A stretch of 64,000 bases of DNA from Thermoplasmata archaeon (GCA_027315165.1 DAHUYN010000001.1:1-64000); one strand, 5' to 3'. Shown: positions 14,917 through 25,942, counted from the first letter of the stretch. Notes: generated by a model from the letters alone, not told the origin. Translations and numbers: made by a program.

Positions 14917-15543
14917 GTGGCGCGGGGCGTCGTCCTGATGAGCGGCGGCATCGACTCGCCGGTGACGCTCTATCTGATGCTGCGCCAGGGGCACGACGTC
15001 GTCGCGGTCCATCTCGACAATCGCCCGTTCACCGACGACTCCCCTCTCGAGAAGATCCTGGACCACCTCAGGGTGCTCGAGGCCCGCTTCGACCGCAAGG
15101 TGCCGATGTACGTGGTGCCGCACGGCCCCACGCAGGTGACGCTGATGCGGAACACGGACCGGCACGTCGGCTGCGTGCTGTGCCGCCGGTTCATGTGGCG
15201 GGCCGCGGAGCGGGTCGCGATCCGGGAGAACGCCACCTTCCTTGCGACCGGCGAGGCGCTCGGCCAGGTCGCCTCGCAGACGCTCAGCAACATGCGCACC
15301 GCCACGGCCTCGGTGGGTCTCCCGATCGTCCGTCCGCTCGTCGGGCTCGACAAGCAGGAGATCGAGGCGATCGCCCGCGAGATCGGGACCTACGCGATCT
15401 CGACCCGCCCGGGCGTCTGCTGTCAGGCCGTTCCCGACCGGCCGGCGACGAGGACCAGCCTGCTCCAGATCCAGCGCGAGGAGGACCGCATCGACGTCGA
15501 GCAGATCCTCGACGACTGCGTCCGGCGCGCGGTGGTGATGTGA
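14917..15543 (+). CDS. ThiI-type PP-loop sulfurtransferase domain protein
   Basis: A protein of 208 residues. The PP-loop S-G-G-I-D-S is at residues 9-14, with cysteines C86 and C89 (C-V-L-C) and a later C-C-Q-A-V-P-D-R-P. This corresponds to the ThiI C-terminal adenylation domain; the ferredoxin-like and THUMP RNA-binding domains of full ThiI are absent. Such short forms occur in archaea and may thiolate tRNA uridine or serve thiamine sulfur transfer. GTG 14917 is chosen because of the TATA spacing. There is no rhodanese domain. Confidence 0.85.
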   Translation: MARGVVLMSGGIDSPVTLYLMLRQGHDVVAVHLDNRPFTDDSPLEKILDHLRVLEARFDRKVPMYVVPHGPTQVTLMRNTDRHVGCVLCRRFMWRAAERVAIRENATFLATGEALGQVASQTLSNMRTATASVGLPIVRPLVGLDKQEIEAIAREIGTYAISTRPGVCCQAVPDRPATRTSLLQIQREEDRIDVEQILDDCVRRAVVM

Positions 15544-15589
15544 CCCCCGCGACCGGGTCGCGGGGGGCCGGCCTTCCGAGGGGGGTCGG

Positions 15590-15865
15590 ATGCCGTACGC
15601 GAGCCTGAAGGTCTGCTCGAACCGTGGGGCCCTCGAGGCGGTCCCCGAGCCCCCGACGCGTCTCGACCTGGCTCGGGTCCGGACCGCGTTCGAGGCGGCC
15701 GGTGTCTCGGTCCTCGACTGCCGCGTGATGCTCATCGCCCGATTCGAGCGCGAGGTGACGGTCGGGCAGGACGGACGCCTCCTCATCAAGACCACCGACG
15801 AGCGCGAGGGCCGCCGTGTCCTCGAGCGGGTCGAGGGCCTTCTCGAGGCGGCGCGGGCCCGATAA
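15590..15865 (+). CDS. Small protein, possible sulfur-transfer accessory
   Basis: A protein of 91 residues, 47 bases downstream of the ThiI-like gene and probably co-transcribed. The stretch V-T-V-G-Q-D-G-R-L-L-I-K-T-T-D-E-R-E-G resembles the short C-terminal domain of many archaeal and bacterial ThiF/MoeB E1-like proteins (pattern T-x-F-x-D-G-R-A-x-I-K-G-T-x-D). This resemblance is weak. Two cysteines (C9, C43) are present. I do not assign a function; a partner of the PP-loop enzyme is plausible. Confidence 0.65.
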   Translation: MPYASLKVCSNRGALEAVPEPPTRLDLARVRTAFEAAGVSVLDCRVMLIARFEREVTVGQDGRLLIKTTDEREGRRVLERVEGLLEAARAR

Positions 15866-15922
15866 CGCCGCACGCAGGGTTTTACCCTCCCGGGGGTAGT
15901 CCCGGGCGCGCCGGTTAAGCCC

Positions 15923-17077
15923 ATGCGGGAGACCTGGGTCGTCGGAGCTGCGTCGAACCGGTTCGGCAAGATGCCCGAGAGCGGGCGCGAGGCGGCGACG
16001 CTGGTCGCGCTCGAGGCGATCGACTCGTCGGGCCTCGAACCCAAGGACATCGGTTACACGTTCGTCGCCAACTGCTTCGGGATCGCGGAGCGCCAGGCTC
16101 ACGTGGGACCGCTCATCAACACCGGCCTCGGGATCCCCGAGGTGCCCTCCTGCACGATCGAGTCGGCGTGCTCCTCGTCGAGCGCCGCCCTCCACGAGGC
16201 GTTCGTCCACGTGGCGGGAGGCTTCACCGACGCCGTCCTCGTCGTCGGGGCCGAAAAGCTCTCGCACCTCGACACGCTCAACGCGACGAGCTACTTCGCG
16301 ATGGGCGCGGACTATCCGTTCGAGACCCGGAACGGGGCGACGTTCCCGGGGCTCTACGCGACGCTCGCCAACGCCCACCAGCGGCGCTACGGCACCTCGC
16401 CGGAGCAGCTCGGGGCGGTCGCGGTGAAGAACCACGCGAACGCCGCCGCGAACCCGCATGCGCACTTTCAGAAGCCGATCACGATGGAGACCTACCTGCG
16501 CTCGCCCGTGATCGCGAGCCCGCTGCGGCTCTACGACTGCTGTCCGTTCTCGGACGGAGCGGCGGCCGTCGTCGTCGCCGCGCGGGAGCGCCTCCCGAAC
16601 CCTCCCTCCGAGCCGCTCGTGATCCGCGCGTCGGTCCGGAGCGGCTCGATCGCGGACATGCACGACCGGTCGACGATGACCGGGCTCCCCGCGAGCCGCC
16701 TCGCCGGCGAGATCGCGTTCAAGGCCGCCCACGTCGAGCGCTCCGACATCGACCTCGTCGAAGTGCACGACTGCTTCACGATCGCCGAGCTGATGGCGCT
16801 CGAGGACCTCGGCTTCTACGAGGCCGGTCGCGCGGGCCGCGCGACCGTCGAGGGCGAGACCGCGCGCGACGGGCGCCTCCCGGTGAACCCGTCCGGCGGT
16901 CTCAAGGCGAAGGGCCACCCTGTGAGCGCCACCGGCGCCTCCCAGGTCGTCGAGATCTTCGAGCAGTTCAACGGCAAGGCGGGCGGCCGCCAGGTCAAGG
17001 ACCCCACGCTCGCGCTCGCGCACAACGTCGGCGCCACCGGCGGCTCGTGCTCCGTCCACATCTTCGGACGGAGGTAG
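15923..17077 (+). CDS. Thiolase (acetyl-CoA C-acyltransferase)
   Basis: A protein of 384 residues of the archaeal/SCP-x thiolase class. The nucleophile is C83 in E-S-A-C-S-S-S-S; the H-D-C-F-T-I-A-E segment and G-H-P-V-S-A-T-G-A-S (catalytic His) are present. It is followed six bases later by a DUF35 protein, the usual archaeal partner. In many archaea this pair joins HMG-CoA synthase in one complex, but none is adjacent here. The neighbours are an acyl-CoA ligase, acyl-CoA dehydrogenase and enoyl-CoA hydratase, so fatty-acid or ketone-body metabolism is likely. Confidence 0.9.
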   Translation: MRETWVVGAASNRFGKMPESGREAATLVALEAIDSSGLEPKDIGYTFVANCFGIAERQAHVGPLINTGLGIPEVPSCTIESACSSSSAALHEAFVHVAGGFTDAVLVVGAEKLSHLDTLNATSYFAMGADYPFETRNGATFPGLYATLANAHQRRYGTSPEQLGAVAVKNHANAAANPHAHFQKPITMETYLRSPVIASPLRLYDCCPFSDGAAAVVVAARERLPNPPSEPLVIRASVRSGSIADMHDRSTMTGLPASRLAGEIAFKAAHVERSDIDLVEVHDCFTIAELMALEDLGFYEAGRAGRATVEGETARDGRLPVNPSGGLKAKGHPVSATGASQVVEIFEQFNGKAGGRQVKDPTLALAHNVGATGGSCSVHIFGRR

Positions 17078-17082
17078 GTCCG

Positions 17083-17502
17083 ATGGCGACGGAGGCGCAC
17101 GCACGGCATTCGATCGCCGAGTACCGGTCCGACTACGAGGAGGGACGTCGACTTCGGGGCCTCCGCTGCGCGTGCGGGTTCGTCACGGCGACCTGGGGGC
17201 TCGTCTGCCCGAAGTGCGGGGGCCGCGCGCTCGAGGAGGTCGAGCTCTCGGGACGGGGCCGGCTCGCCGCGTTCACCGTCCAGACGGTCCCCTCCGACGA
17301 GTTCCTCAACGACGCGCCCTACGCCTACGTCGTCGTCGACCTCGAGGAGGGCGGACGGATCACCGGCTGGGTCGAGGGGATCCGGGACGAGAAGGAGCTC
17401 ACCGTCGGAGCCCCGGTGCGCTGGACGCCGACCTACAAGCCGGGCGTCCACTTCACGCTCGAACCCGCCCCGGGACCGACGACACGGGAGAGCCCCCCCT
17501 GA
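17083..17502 (+). CDS. DUF35 OB-fold/zinc-ribbon thiolase partner
   Basis: A protein of 139 residues. A rubredoxin-like zinc ribbon (C-A-C-G ... C-P-K-C-G-G, residues about 27-48) is followed by an OB-fold (G-R-G-R-L-A-A-F-T-V, then P-Y-A-Y-V-V-V-D-L, G-R-I-T-G-W-V). Known structures show DUF35 subunits bridging thiolase and HMG-CoA synthase and shaping the CoA tunnel. ATG 17083 follows the thiolase stop; its own stop is three bases before the fadD-like start, so this is a tight operon. Confidence 0.9.
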   Translation: MATEAHARHSIAEYRSDYEEGRRLRGLRCACGFVTATWGLVCPKCGGRALEEVELSGRGRLAAFTVQTVPSDEFLNDAPYAYVVVDLEEGGRITGWVEGIRDEKELTVGAPVRWTPTYKPGVHFTLEPAPGPTTRESPP

Positions 17503-17505
17503 GCC

Positions 17506-19183
<1,678 letters not shown>

Positions 19184-19200
<17 letters not shown>

Positions 19201-20377
19201 GCAGGTCGCGGGCGACGACGAGGCGCTGGATCTCGTTCGTCCCCTCGAAGATCTCGCTGATCCGCGCGTCGCGGTAGGCGCGCTCGACCGGGGTCCCCCG
19301 GATGTAGCCGAGCCCGCCGTGGATCTGCAGCGCCTCGTCGATGACCTGGCTCGCCCACTCGGAGCCGAGGCACTTGACGGTGGCCGACTCCCGGGTCTTG
19401 ACGAGCCGCTCGAGCCGGTTCCAGGCCTTCGGCACGTAGCCCATCCGGTCCTGGTGGGCGGCCGCCTGATAGACGAGGAGGCGGAGCGCGTGGATGAGCA
19501 TCGCCATGTCCGCGAACTTGAACTGGATCGCCTCGTACTCGCTGATCGGCAGCCCGAACTGCGTGCGGTTCTGCGCGAAGGAGAGCGCCTCCTGCGCCGC
19601 CGCCTGCATCCCGCCGAGCGCACCGGCCCCGAGCGAGACCCGGCCGACGTCGAGCGCCGTCATCGCGACGATGAACCCGCGCCCGACCTCGCCGACGACC
19701 CGGTCGGGACCGACGCGGACGTGGTCGAGGATGAGCTCCGCCGTCGAGGTCCCGTGGAGCCCCATCTTCTTCTCGCAGCGGCCCACGCGGAACCCGTCGG
19801 TGCCCTTGTCGACGAGGAACGCCGTGACGCCCCCGTTCGGCCCGAGCTTGAGGTCGTTCGCGGCGAGGACGAGCACCGTGTCGGCCTCGCGGCCGTTCGT
19901 GACGTAGATCTTGGTGCCCGTGAGCCGCCAGCCGTCGCCGTCGCGCTCGGCGACGGTCCGCAGGGCCCCGGAGTCGCTCCCCGAGCCGGGCTCGGTGAGA
20001 CTGAAGGCGAGCAGCTTTTGGCCCCGGGCCGCGGGCTCGAGGAAGCGGCGTTTCTGCTCCTCGGTCCCGTAGTACAACAGCGGCGTCGTCCCGAGCGACG
20101 TGTGGGCGCCGACGATCGCCGTGTGCGAGGCGTCGACGCGCGCGAGCTCCTCGGTGAGGAGGCAGTAGCCGACCTTGCCGAGGCCGAGGCCGCCGTACTC
20201 CTCGGGGACGGGCACGCCGAAGTAGCCCTCCTCCTGCATCCGGCGCACGGTGCGCTCGGGGAACTCCTCGCGCTCGTCCATCTCGGCGACGACCGGGAGG
20301 ATCTCCTTCTGGGCGAAGGCGCGAACCGCGTCGCGGAACGCCTCTTGGTCCGGGGTCAGCGAGAACTCGATCGCCAC
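19184..20377 (-). CDS. Acyl-CoA dehydrogenase
   Basis: A protein of 397 residues, normal for the family. It carries S-L-T-E-P-G-S-G-S-D (FAD/substrate loop), K-I-Y-V-T-N-G, H-G-T-S-T-A-E and the C-terminal I-F-E-G-T-N-E-I-Q-R with the usual catalytic-base glutamate. It oxidises acyl-CoA to enoyl-CoA and passes electrons to ETF; etfAB lie at 28876-30653. It is five bases downstream of the enoyl-CoA hydratase gene, forming a two-gene unit convergent with fadD. Confidence 0.94.
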
Positions 20378-20381
20378 GGAC

Positions 20382-21167
20382 CTACGCCCCCTTGAACTTC
20401 GGGGGCCGGCGCTCGAGGAACGCCGCGAGCCCCTCGCCGAGGTCCGCGCTCGGGAGCACCTCGCTCTCGAAGAGGCGTGCCTCGAGCGCGAGCCCCTCGC
20501 GCACCGGTCGGGTCGCTCCCTCGCGGATCGCCCGCTTTGCGGCCTGGACCGCCTTCGGGGCGCGCTGGGCGATCGTGTGGGCGAGGTCCCGCGCCGCCCG
20601 GAGCTCCTGGCCGGCGGGGACGGAGCGGTTGGCGAGGCCGATGCGGACGGCCTCGGCGGCGTTGATGAGGTTGCCCGTGAGGATGAGCTCGCGGGCCTTG
20701 GCCGGTCCGACGAGCCGCGGCAGCCTCTGCGTGCCTCCGTAGGAGGGCATCAGGCCGTAGTTCACCTCGGGGGCTCCGAGCTTCGCCGACTCGCCGACGA
20801 TGCGGAGGTCGCACGCGAGGGCGAGCTCGAGCCCGCCGCCGAGCGCGAGGCCGTTGACGGCGGCGACGACGGGCACTCGGAGCTCTTCGAGCCGGGTGAA
20901 CAGGCCCTGGCCCTTCGCCACGATCCCCGGCGCGTCCGAGAGGTCGAGGGTGCCGAGCTCCTTGAGGTCGGCCCCCGCGCTGAAGTACTGACCGTCCCCC
21001 GTGAGGATCACCGCGCGCGCGGTGGGGTCCCGTTCGAGCGCCTCGAGATGCGCGCCCAGCTGGTCGAGCAGGGCCACGCTCAGCGCGTTCACCGGCGGGT
21101 GCTTGAGGGTGAGCACCTCGACCCCGTCCTCTTCCCCACGCCGCACGACGAGCTCGTTCTCCGCCAT
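20382..21167 (-). CDS. Enoyl-CoA hydratase/isomerase (crotonase)
   Basis: A protein of 261 residues. Oxyanion-hole residues are in F-S-A-G-A-D-L and N-G-L-A-L-G-G-G. Both catalytic glutamates of hydratases appear to be present (G-G-G-L-E-L-A-L-A-C-D and G-A-P-E-V-N-Y-G-L). It hydrates enoyl-CoA from the adjacent dehydrogenase. A 3-hydroxyacyl-CoA dehydrogenase is not visible in the window. A TATA-like GTTAACAAAG (minus strand, near 21190-21199) is about 27 bases before ATG 21167. Confidence 0.93.
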   Translation of the reverse strand: MAENELVVRRGEEDGVEVLTLKHPPVNALSVALLDQLGAHLEALERDPTARAVILTGDGQYFSAGADLKELGTLDLSDAPGIVAKGQGLFTRLEELRVPVVAAVNGLALGGGLELALACDLRIVGESAKLGAPEVNYGLMPSYGGTQRLPRLVGPAKARELILTGNLINAAEAVRIGLANRSVPAGQELRAARDLAHTIAQRAPKAVQAAKRAIREGATRPVREGLALEARLFESEVLPSADLGEGLAAFLERRPPKFKGA

Positions 21168-21255
21168 GGCGTCGGCCTCGAGGGCCTGACGCTTTGTTAA
21201 CCCTTGGGGAGCGGTCCCGGCGCTCGGCTATCTACTCTGCGGGCCCTCGACCGGC

Positions 21256-22437
21256 GTGGCCCGCTCCGACCTGGTCTCGCTCTCGCTCTACTCGCTGCTC
21301 GCGAGCAACCGGGGCGGGGTCTTCGTCGTCTACTTCCCGCTGTTCCTCTCGAGCCCCGCCGAGGGCGCCTCGGTCCCGGTCGCGCTCGCGTTCCTCTCGG
21401 CCGCCTACGTCGCGGCGAGCATCCTGGGCCCGCTCTCGGGCCGCTGGTCCGACCGTCTCGGACGCCGGCGGCCGTTCCTCCTCGCCGCCGAGCTCGGGGC
21501 CCTGCCGCTGTTCCTGGCGATACCGTTCGTGCCCGGCTATCTCGCCGCCGGGACGCTCTTTCTCGCGGCCCAGGTCGTGCTCTCGCTGGGCTCGCCGGCC
21601 TACAACGCCTACGCCGGGGACCTGTCGGCCTCGACGGAGCGGGGCCGGGCCTATGGCCTGCTCAACGCGGCGTCGCAGGGGGGCGCGATCGCGGGGTTCG
21701 TGGCCACGGCGTTCCTCATCACGGCCTTCGGCTACGCCGTGCTGTTCCCGTTCGTCGCGGCCGTGATGGTGGGGACCGTGCTCGTCGTCCTGTTCCTCGT
21801 GCCCGACCGGCCCGTCGCGCGGGGCGCCACCCGCCAGCCCTGGAGCGCCTACCGCCCGCTCGTCGGCTTCTCCGTCGTCGTCTCGATCCGCTCCCTCGGT
21901 GCCGGCGCCGTCGGGACGTTCGTCGGGGTCCTCGCGGCCGAGCTCGGCGCCAACCCGTTCGAGATCGCGGTCGTGGCGATCGCCGGGCTTCTCACCGGCG
22001 CGCTCACCTCGCTCCCCCTGGGTCGGTGGGTCGACCGCTCGGGGGAGATCCGGGGGATCTGGTACGGGACGCTCCTCACCTTCGGCTCGACGGCCCTCTT
22101 CCTCGTCGCGCCAGCGTGGCCCGAGCTCCTCCCGGCCCAGGCGATCCGCTTCGCGGGGATGGCGCTCTTGTCGACGGGCATGCTCGCCTACGTCGCGAAC
22201 CGGGCCCTCCCCGGGCACCGGGCGGAGGACCTCGGGGTCTTCTCGCTGATCAACTCGACGTTCTGGAGCCTCGGCCCCCTCGCCGGCGGGGTCGCGCTCG
22301 AGTTCGGCGGGAAGGTCGGCCTGTTCGGCTTCGCCCTCGCGACGACCGCGATCTCCCTCGTCGGGATCGAGCTCACGTACCTGGCCCGGGGCGGTCGGGG
22401 GCGGGCGCTCTCGCCGACGCGGGCGAGGGCAGGCTGA
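21256..22437 (+). CDS. MFS transporter
   Basis: A protein of 393 residues with about 12 hydrophobic segments. The loop 2-3 signature appears as G-R-W-S-D-R-L-G-R-R-R-P-F, and a second copy G-R-W-V-D-R-S-G in the C-terminal half supports the MFS repeat. Substrate is unknown; the A-G-D-L region resembles sugar or drug efflux carriers. The GTG start at 21256 has a TATA-like CTATCTAC (21228-21235) 24 bases upstream. Its stop lies inside the promoter of the next gene. Confidence 0.88.
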   Translation: MARSDLVSLSLYSLLASNRGGVFVVYFPLFLSSPAEGASVPVALAFLSAAYVAASILGPLSGRWSDRLGRRRPFLLAAELGALPLFLAIPFVPGYLAAGTLFLAAQVVLSLGSPAYNAYAGDLSASTERGRAYGLLNAASQGGAIAGFVATAFLITAFGYAVLFPFVAAVMVGTVLVVLFLVPDRPVARGATRQPWSAYRPLVGFSVVVSIRSLGAGAVGTFVGVLAAELGANPFEIAVVAIAGLLTGALTSLPLGRWVDRSGEIRGIWYGTLLTFGSTALFLVAPAWPELLPAQAIRFAGMALLSTGMLAYVANRALPGHRAEDLGVFSLINSTFWSLGPLAGGVALEFGGKVGLFGFALATTAISLVGIELTYLARGGRGRALSPTRARAG

Positions 22438-22442
22438 AATAG
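22435..22442 (+). promoter_or_regulatory. TATA box of the agmatinase operon
   Basis: TGAAATAG, centred about 24 bases before ATG 22463. It contains the TGA stop of the MFS gene, so coding and promoter sequence overlap. Same AAATAGG core as the element at 14888. Confidence 0.65.
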
Positions 22443-22462
22443 GGCCCGTCGGTCCCGCCACC

Positions 22463-23335
22463 ATGGAGCGCCCGGGGACGTTCGCCGACGCGAACGCGAC
22501 GTTCGAGGAGGCGAAGTTCGTCATCGCCGGCGTGCCGTTCGACCGGACGACGTCGTTCCGGCCGGGCGCCCGCTTCGGCCCGGACTCGATCCGCCAGCAC
22601 TCCTGGAACTTCGAATCGTACGACCTCGAGACCGGGGTCGATCTGAGCGACGTCCCGATCCACGACCTTGGCAACGCCGGCGAGTTCGGCAGCGCGGCAG
22701 AGATGGTCGCCTCCGTCCGCGAGGAGCTGCGACCCGTCTACGAGGCGGGGAAGATCCCGATCGTCCTCGGTGGCGACCACGCCTGCTCGCCCCCCGTCGT
22801 CGAGGCGCATCCGGACCCTAGCTCGCTCGGGGTCCTCTACCTCGACGCCCACATGGACTTCCGGTCGAGCTATCTCGGCGACAGCCGCAGCCACGCCTGC
22901 TCCTCGCGACGCATCGTCGAGCGGGTGGGCGCCCGGAACGTCGTCGTGCTCGGGGTCCGCTCCGTCTCCCGAGAGGAGATCGACGAGAACAAGGGGATCG
23001 GCATGAGCTTCGTCACGGCCCACGAGGTGGCGCGCGAGGGGATCGAGTCCGCGGTCCAGCGGGCCCTGAACATGCTCAAGACGGAGCGGATCTACGTCTC
23101 GCTCGACATCGACGCGATCGACCCGGCCTACGCGGCCGGGACCGGGACGCCCGAGCCGTTCGGCCTCACGCCGCGCGACGTGAAGTACGCGATCGGCCAG
23201 GTCGCCCCCCGCCTGGCGGGGCTCGACATCATGGAGGTCAGCCCGCACTACGACAACGGCAACACGAGCGCGCTCGCCGCCCGGCTCGCGCGCGAGGCGA
23301 TCGTCCGCAGCGTCGCCGCCGGGCACCCGCACTGA
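22463..23335 (+). CDS. speB: Agmatinase-type ureohydrolase
   Basis: A protein of 290 residues. All manganese-binding motifs are present: G-G-D-H (103-106), D-A-H-M-D (128-132) and S-L-D-I-D-A-I-D-P (213-221), followed by G-T-G-T-P-E-P. Agmatinases release urea from agmatine to give putrescine; guanidinobutyrase or arginase specificity cannot be excluded. The bud32 start follows one base after the stop, suggesting co-transcription. Confidence 0.92.
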   Translation: MERPGTFADANATFEEAKFVIAGVPFDRTTSFRPGARFGPDSIRQHSWNFESYDLETGVDLSDVPIHDLGNAGEFGSAAEMVASVREELRPVYEAGKIPIVLGGDHACSPPVVEAHPDPSSLGVLYLDAHMDFRSSYLGDSRSHACSSRRIVERVGARNVVVLGVRSVSREEIDENKGIGMSFVTAHEVAREGIESAVQRALNMLKTERIYVSLDIDAIDPAYAAGTGTPEPFGLTPRDVKYAIGQVAPRLAGLDIMEVSPHYDNGNTSALAARLAREAIVRSVAAGHPH

Positions 23336-23336
23336 G

Positions 23337-23987
23337 ATGACGCCCGAGGAGGAGGGCCCGACCGTCGCGCGCGGCGCCGAAGCGTCGCTCCGGCGCGTCG
23401 ACTGGATGGGCCTCGCCGCGATGCTCAAGGAGCGGGACCCGAAGAACTACCGGCCGAAAGCGCTCGACGAGCGCCTCCGTCGGGAGCGCGCCCGCACGGA
23501 GGCCCGTCTGCTCGTCGAGGCCCGGCGGCTCGGCGTGCGGACCCCGCTCGTCTACGACCTCGACCTCGCCCGGGGCCGGCTGATCCTCGAGGAACTGCCG
23601 GGCCCGACGCTCCGGCAGCTGCTCGAGGAGCACCCCGCCGAGGCGACGCCGCTCCTGCCCGCCGTGCGCGCCTTCGGCCGCGCCCTGGGCCGGCTCCATG
23701 CCGGAGGCATCTCGCACGGCGACCTCACGAGCTCGAACGTCCTCTTCCCGGCAGGCGCGAGCGGCACGCCCGCCTTCCTGGACCTCTCGATGGGCTCGAA
23801 GGGCGGAGGCGTCGAGGAGCTCGGGATCGACCTCCACCTCGTCGAGGGGGACCTCAAGGCCCTCCATCCGATGGGCGAGCGGCTCGTCGAGGAGTTCCTC
23901 GAGGGCTATGACGAGGGGAACGCGACCGGCGCTCGCGAGGTCCGGGCCCGGGCGCGCGAGATCAAGGGCCGCGTGCGCTACGCCTGA
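23337..23987 (+). CDS. bud32: KEOPS complex kinase Bud32
   Basis: A protein of 216 residues, the usual short piD261/Bud32 kinase. The catalytic loop H-G-D-L-T-S-S-N spans 127-134. The metal-binding aspartate is D149 in D-L-S-M-G-S-K, a variant of the usual D-F-G. Bud32 works with Kae1, Cgi121 and Pcc1 in the t6A37 tRNA modification complex. In many archaea it is fused to or adjacent to kae1, but kae1 is not in this window. Its 3' end overlaps the convergent nnr gene by ten bases. Confidence 0.9.
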   Translation: MTPEEEGPTVARGAEASLRRVDWMGLAAMLKERDPKNYRPKALDERLRRERARTEARLLVEARRLGVRTPLVYDLDLARGRLILEELPGPTLRQLLEEHPAEATPLLPAVRAFGRALGRLHAGGISHGDLTSSNVLFPAGASGTPAFLDLSMGSKGGGVEELGIDLHLVEGDLKALHPMGERLVEEFLEGYDEGNATGAREVRARAREIKGRVRYA

Positions 23988-25477
23988 GCGCCCGGGGCGG
24001 TCCGGGCGGCGCGGAGTCCCGCGACGAGCGTCTCCGACAGGGTGTCGAGCACATCGGTCGCGAGGAGGGAGAAGTCGCGCCGCTCCGCCGTGCGCGCGCC
24101 CGCCGTACCGACCCAGAAGGCCGCGAGCCGCGCGGCCCCCGTGGGCTCGAGTCCCTGGGCCCAAAGGCTCGCGAGGACGCCCGCGAGGACATCCCCGACG
24201 CCCCCGACGGTCGCCGCCGGATGGTGGTGCGGGTTCGTCTGCGCGGTCCGGCCGTCGGTGATCAGGTCCACCGGGCCCTTGACGAGGAGCGTGACCCCCC
24301 ACTCGGTGGCGCGACGCCGCGCCGTCTCGAGCCGGTCCTCGGCCGTGCGCGAGGGGTCCGGCCCGAAGACCCGCTCGTACTCCGCGGGGTTCGGGGTCGC
24401 CACGAGGTGGGCGGCGCCGCCCGGAGCCCGGGTGAGCGCCCCGAGGGCGTCGGCGTCGACGACGAGCGGAAGGCGGCCTCGCCACTCCGCGAGCAGCGCC
24501 GAGTACATCGCCAAGGTCTCCGGCTCCCGACCGGCGCCCATGCCGAGGACGACCGCGTGGACCTTCAGCTCGCGGGCCATCGAGACGACCTCGGCGGCGT
24601 TCGCCGAGGTGAACCGACCGGTCCCGACCGACCGGACGATCAGGTCCGGCGACATCGCGCGCACGGCCGCGGCGGCCGGCTCGGGGAGCAGGACGGTCAC
24701 GCGTTCCGCGCCCGCGCGAAGGGCCCCGAGCGCGGCGAGCGCGGGGGCGCCGGCGAACGGGCCCCCGCCGACCACGAGCACGCGCGCGGAGCGGCCCCGG
24801 TCCGCCCGGAGCTTCGCGTCCGGATAGCGGAGGAACTCGCCCGGGCCGGTGGCGCTCCAGGCCTCGTGCGGGATCCCGATGTCCCGCACGACGATCTCGC
24901 CGGAGCTCTCCGGTGTCATCCCCGACTTGCGTGAGGTGAGCGCGACGGTCCACGCGGGTCGCACGGCCGTCGAGGTGCCGAGGCCCGTGGGGACGTCGAC
25001 GCTGAGCGTCGGACGGTGCGCCCGCTCGATCGATGCGACCGCCTCGCGGTAGGGACTCCGTAGCTCGCCGTGCTGGCCGGCGCCGAGGGCGGCGTCGACG
25101 ACGAGCTCGGCGCTCGCGAGATCCGCCTCCGCCGGTGCGCCGAGGTGGACGGGGAGCCGGTGGGCGATCCGGTCCCAGCAGCGACGGGCCGAGCCGCCCG
25201 TGATCTCCGCGGGGGAACGCAGGAGCCAGACCTCGGGCGTGTAGCCCCACTGGGCGAGGTAGAACGCCGCGCAGGTCCCGTCTCCGCCGTTGTTGCCGAC
25301 CCCGGCGACGATCGCGACGCGCGCGGGGGCCTTCGGCAGGTGGCGAGCCGCCTCCTCGGCGACGGCCCGGCCCGCGTTCTCCATCAGCTCGTCGAGCGAC
25401 AGCCCGAGGGCGAGCGCGTTCGCCTCGAGCACGCGGCTCTCGAGCGCGGAGACCTCGCCGACCGGCTCGGTCGCCAT
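23978..25477 (-). CDS. nnr: Bifunctional NAD(P)H-hydrate epimerase/dehydratase
   Basis: A protein of 499 residues. The N-terminal epimerase domain (about 1-215) has M-E-N-A-G-R-A-V and G-N-N-G-G-D-G. The C-terminal ribokinase-like dehydratase domain (about 225-495) has G-G-G-P-F-A-G-A-P, A-T-P-N-P-A-E-Y, H-H-H-P-A-A-T-V-G-G-V-G-D-V-L-A-G. It repairs hydrated NAD(P)H. The stop lies a few bases from the bud32 stop. aIF-1A is immediately upstream on the same strand (gap of seven bases), so the two are likely co-transcribed. Confidence 0.94.
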   Translation of the reverse strand: MATEPVGEVSALESRVLEANALALGLSLDELMENAGRAVAEEAARHLPKAPARVAIVAGVGNNGGDGTCAAFYLAQWGYTPEVWLLRSPAEITGGSARRCWDRIAHRLPVHLGAPAEADLASAELVVDAALGAGQHGELRSPYREAVASIERAHRPTLSVDVPTGLGTSTAVRPAWTVALTSRKSGMTPESSGEIVVRDIGIPHEAWSATGPGEFLRYPDAKLRADRGRSARVLVVGGGPFAGAPALAALGALRAGAERVTVLLPEPAAAAVRAMSPDLIVRSVGTGRFTSANAAEVVSMARELKVHAVVLGMGAGREPETLAMYSALLAEWRGRLPLVVDADALGALTRAPGGAAHLVATPNPAEYERVFGPDPSRTAEDRLETARRRATEWGVTLLVKGPVDLITDGRTAQTNPHHHPAATVGGVGDVLAGVLASLWAQGLEPTGAARLAAFWVGTAGARTAERRDFSLLATDVLDTLSETLVAGLRAARTAPGAQA

Positions 25478-25484
25478 CGCGGCC

Positions 25485-25916
25485 CTACGAGGTCGCGGGA
25501 GGGCTCTCGGGCGCCGACTCCGCGCCCTGGAAGAGGTCGATCGAGGAGGGCAGGAGGTTGCGCCGCGAGAGGTACATCGACTGGGTCCGGCTGTAGCGGA
25601 AGAGGATGTCGGCCTTCCCCTCCTGGAATCCCCACGGGCGCACGATGAGAAGATCCCCTTCCCGGATCCACATCTTCTTCTTCATCTTCCCCGTGATGCG
25701 GCCCATCCTTGGGACCGAGTCCTCGCACATCACGCGGATCCGGGCGGCGCCGAGGAGCTGGTTCGCGATCGCGAAGACCTCGCCACGGGAGCGCCTCGGC
25801 AGCGGAAGGCGTCCGACCTCCTGGCCGCCCTCGACGACGACGACCGTGGGGGTCGGCGTCTCCGGCGTCGTCGAGCCCTCGTGGCTCGACCCGGGCTCCT
25901 CGGGGGGATCGGGCAC
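25485..25916 (-). CDS. eif1a: Translation initiation factor aIF-1A
   Basis: A protein of 143 residues. The S1/OB-fold core (R-V-M-C-E-D-S-V-P-R-M-G-R-I-T-G-K-M-K, then W-I-R-E-G-D-L-L-I-V) is unmistakable. It has a longer than usual acidic/Pro/Thr-rich N-terminus (about 30 residues) and C-terminal tail. It binds the ribosomal A site during initiation. Followed by nnr. Confidence 0.95.
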   Translation of the reverse strand: MPDPPEEPGSSHEGSTTPETPTPTVVVVEGGQEVGRLPLPRRSRGEVFAIANQLLGAARIRVMCEDSVPRMGRITGKMKKKMWIREGDLLIVRPWGFQEGKADILFRYSRTQSMYLSRRNLLPSSIDLFQGAESAPESPPATS

Positions 25917-25942
25917 GGCCGCCGGAGACCGACCTCAGTATT

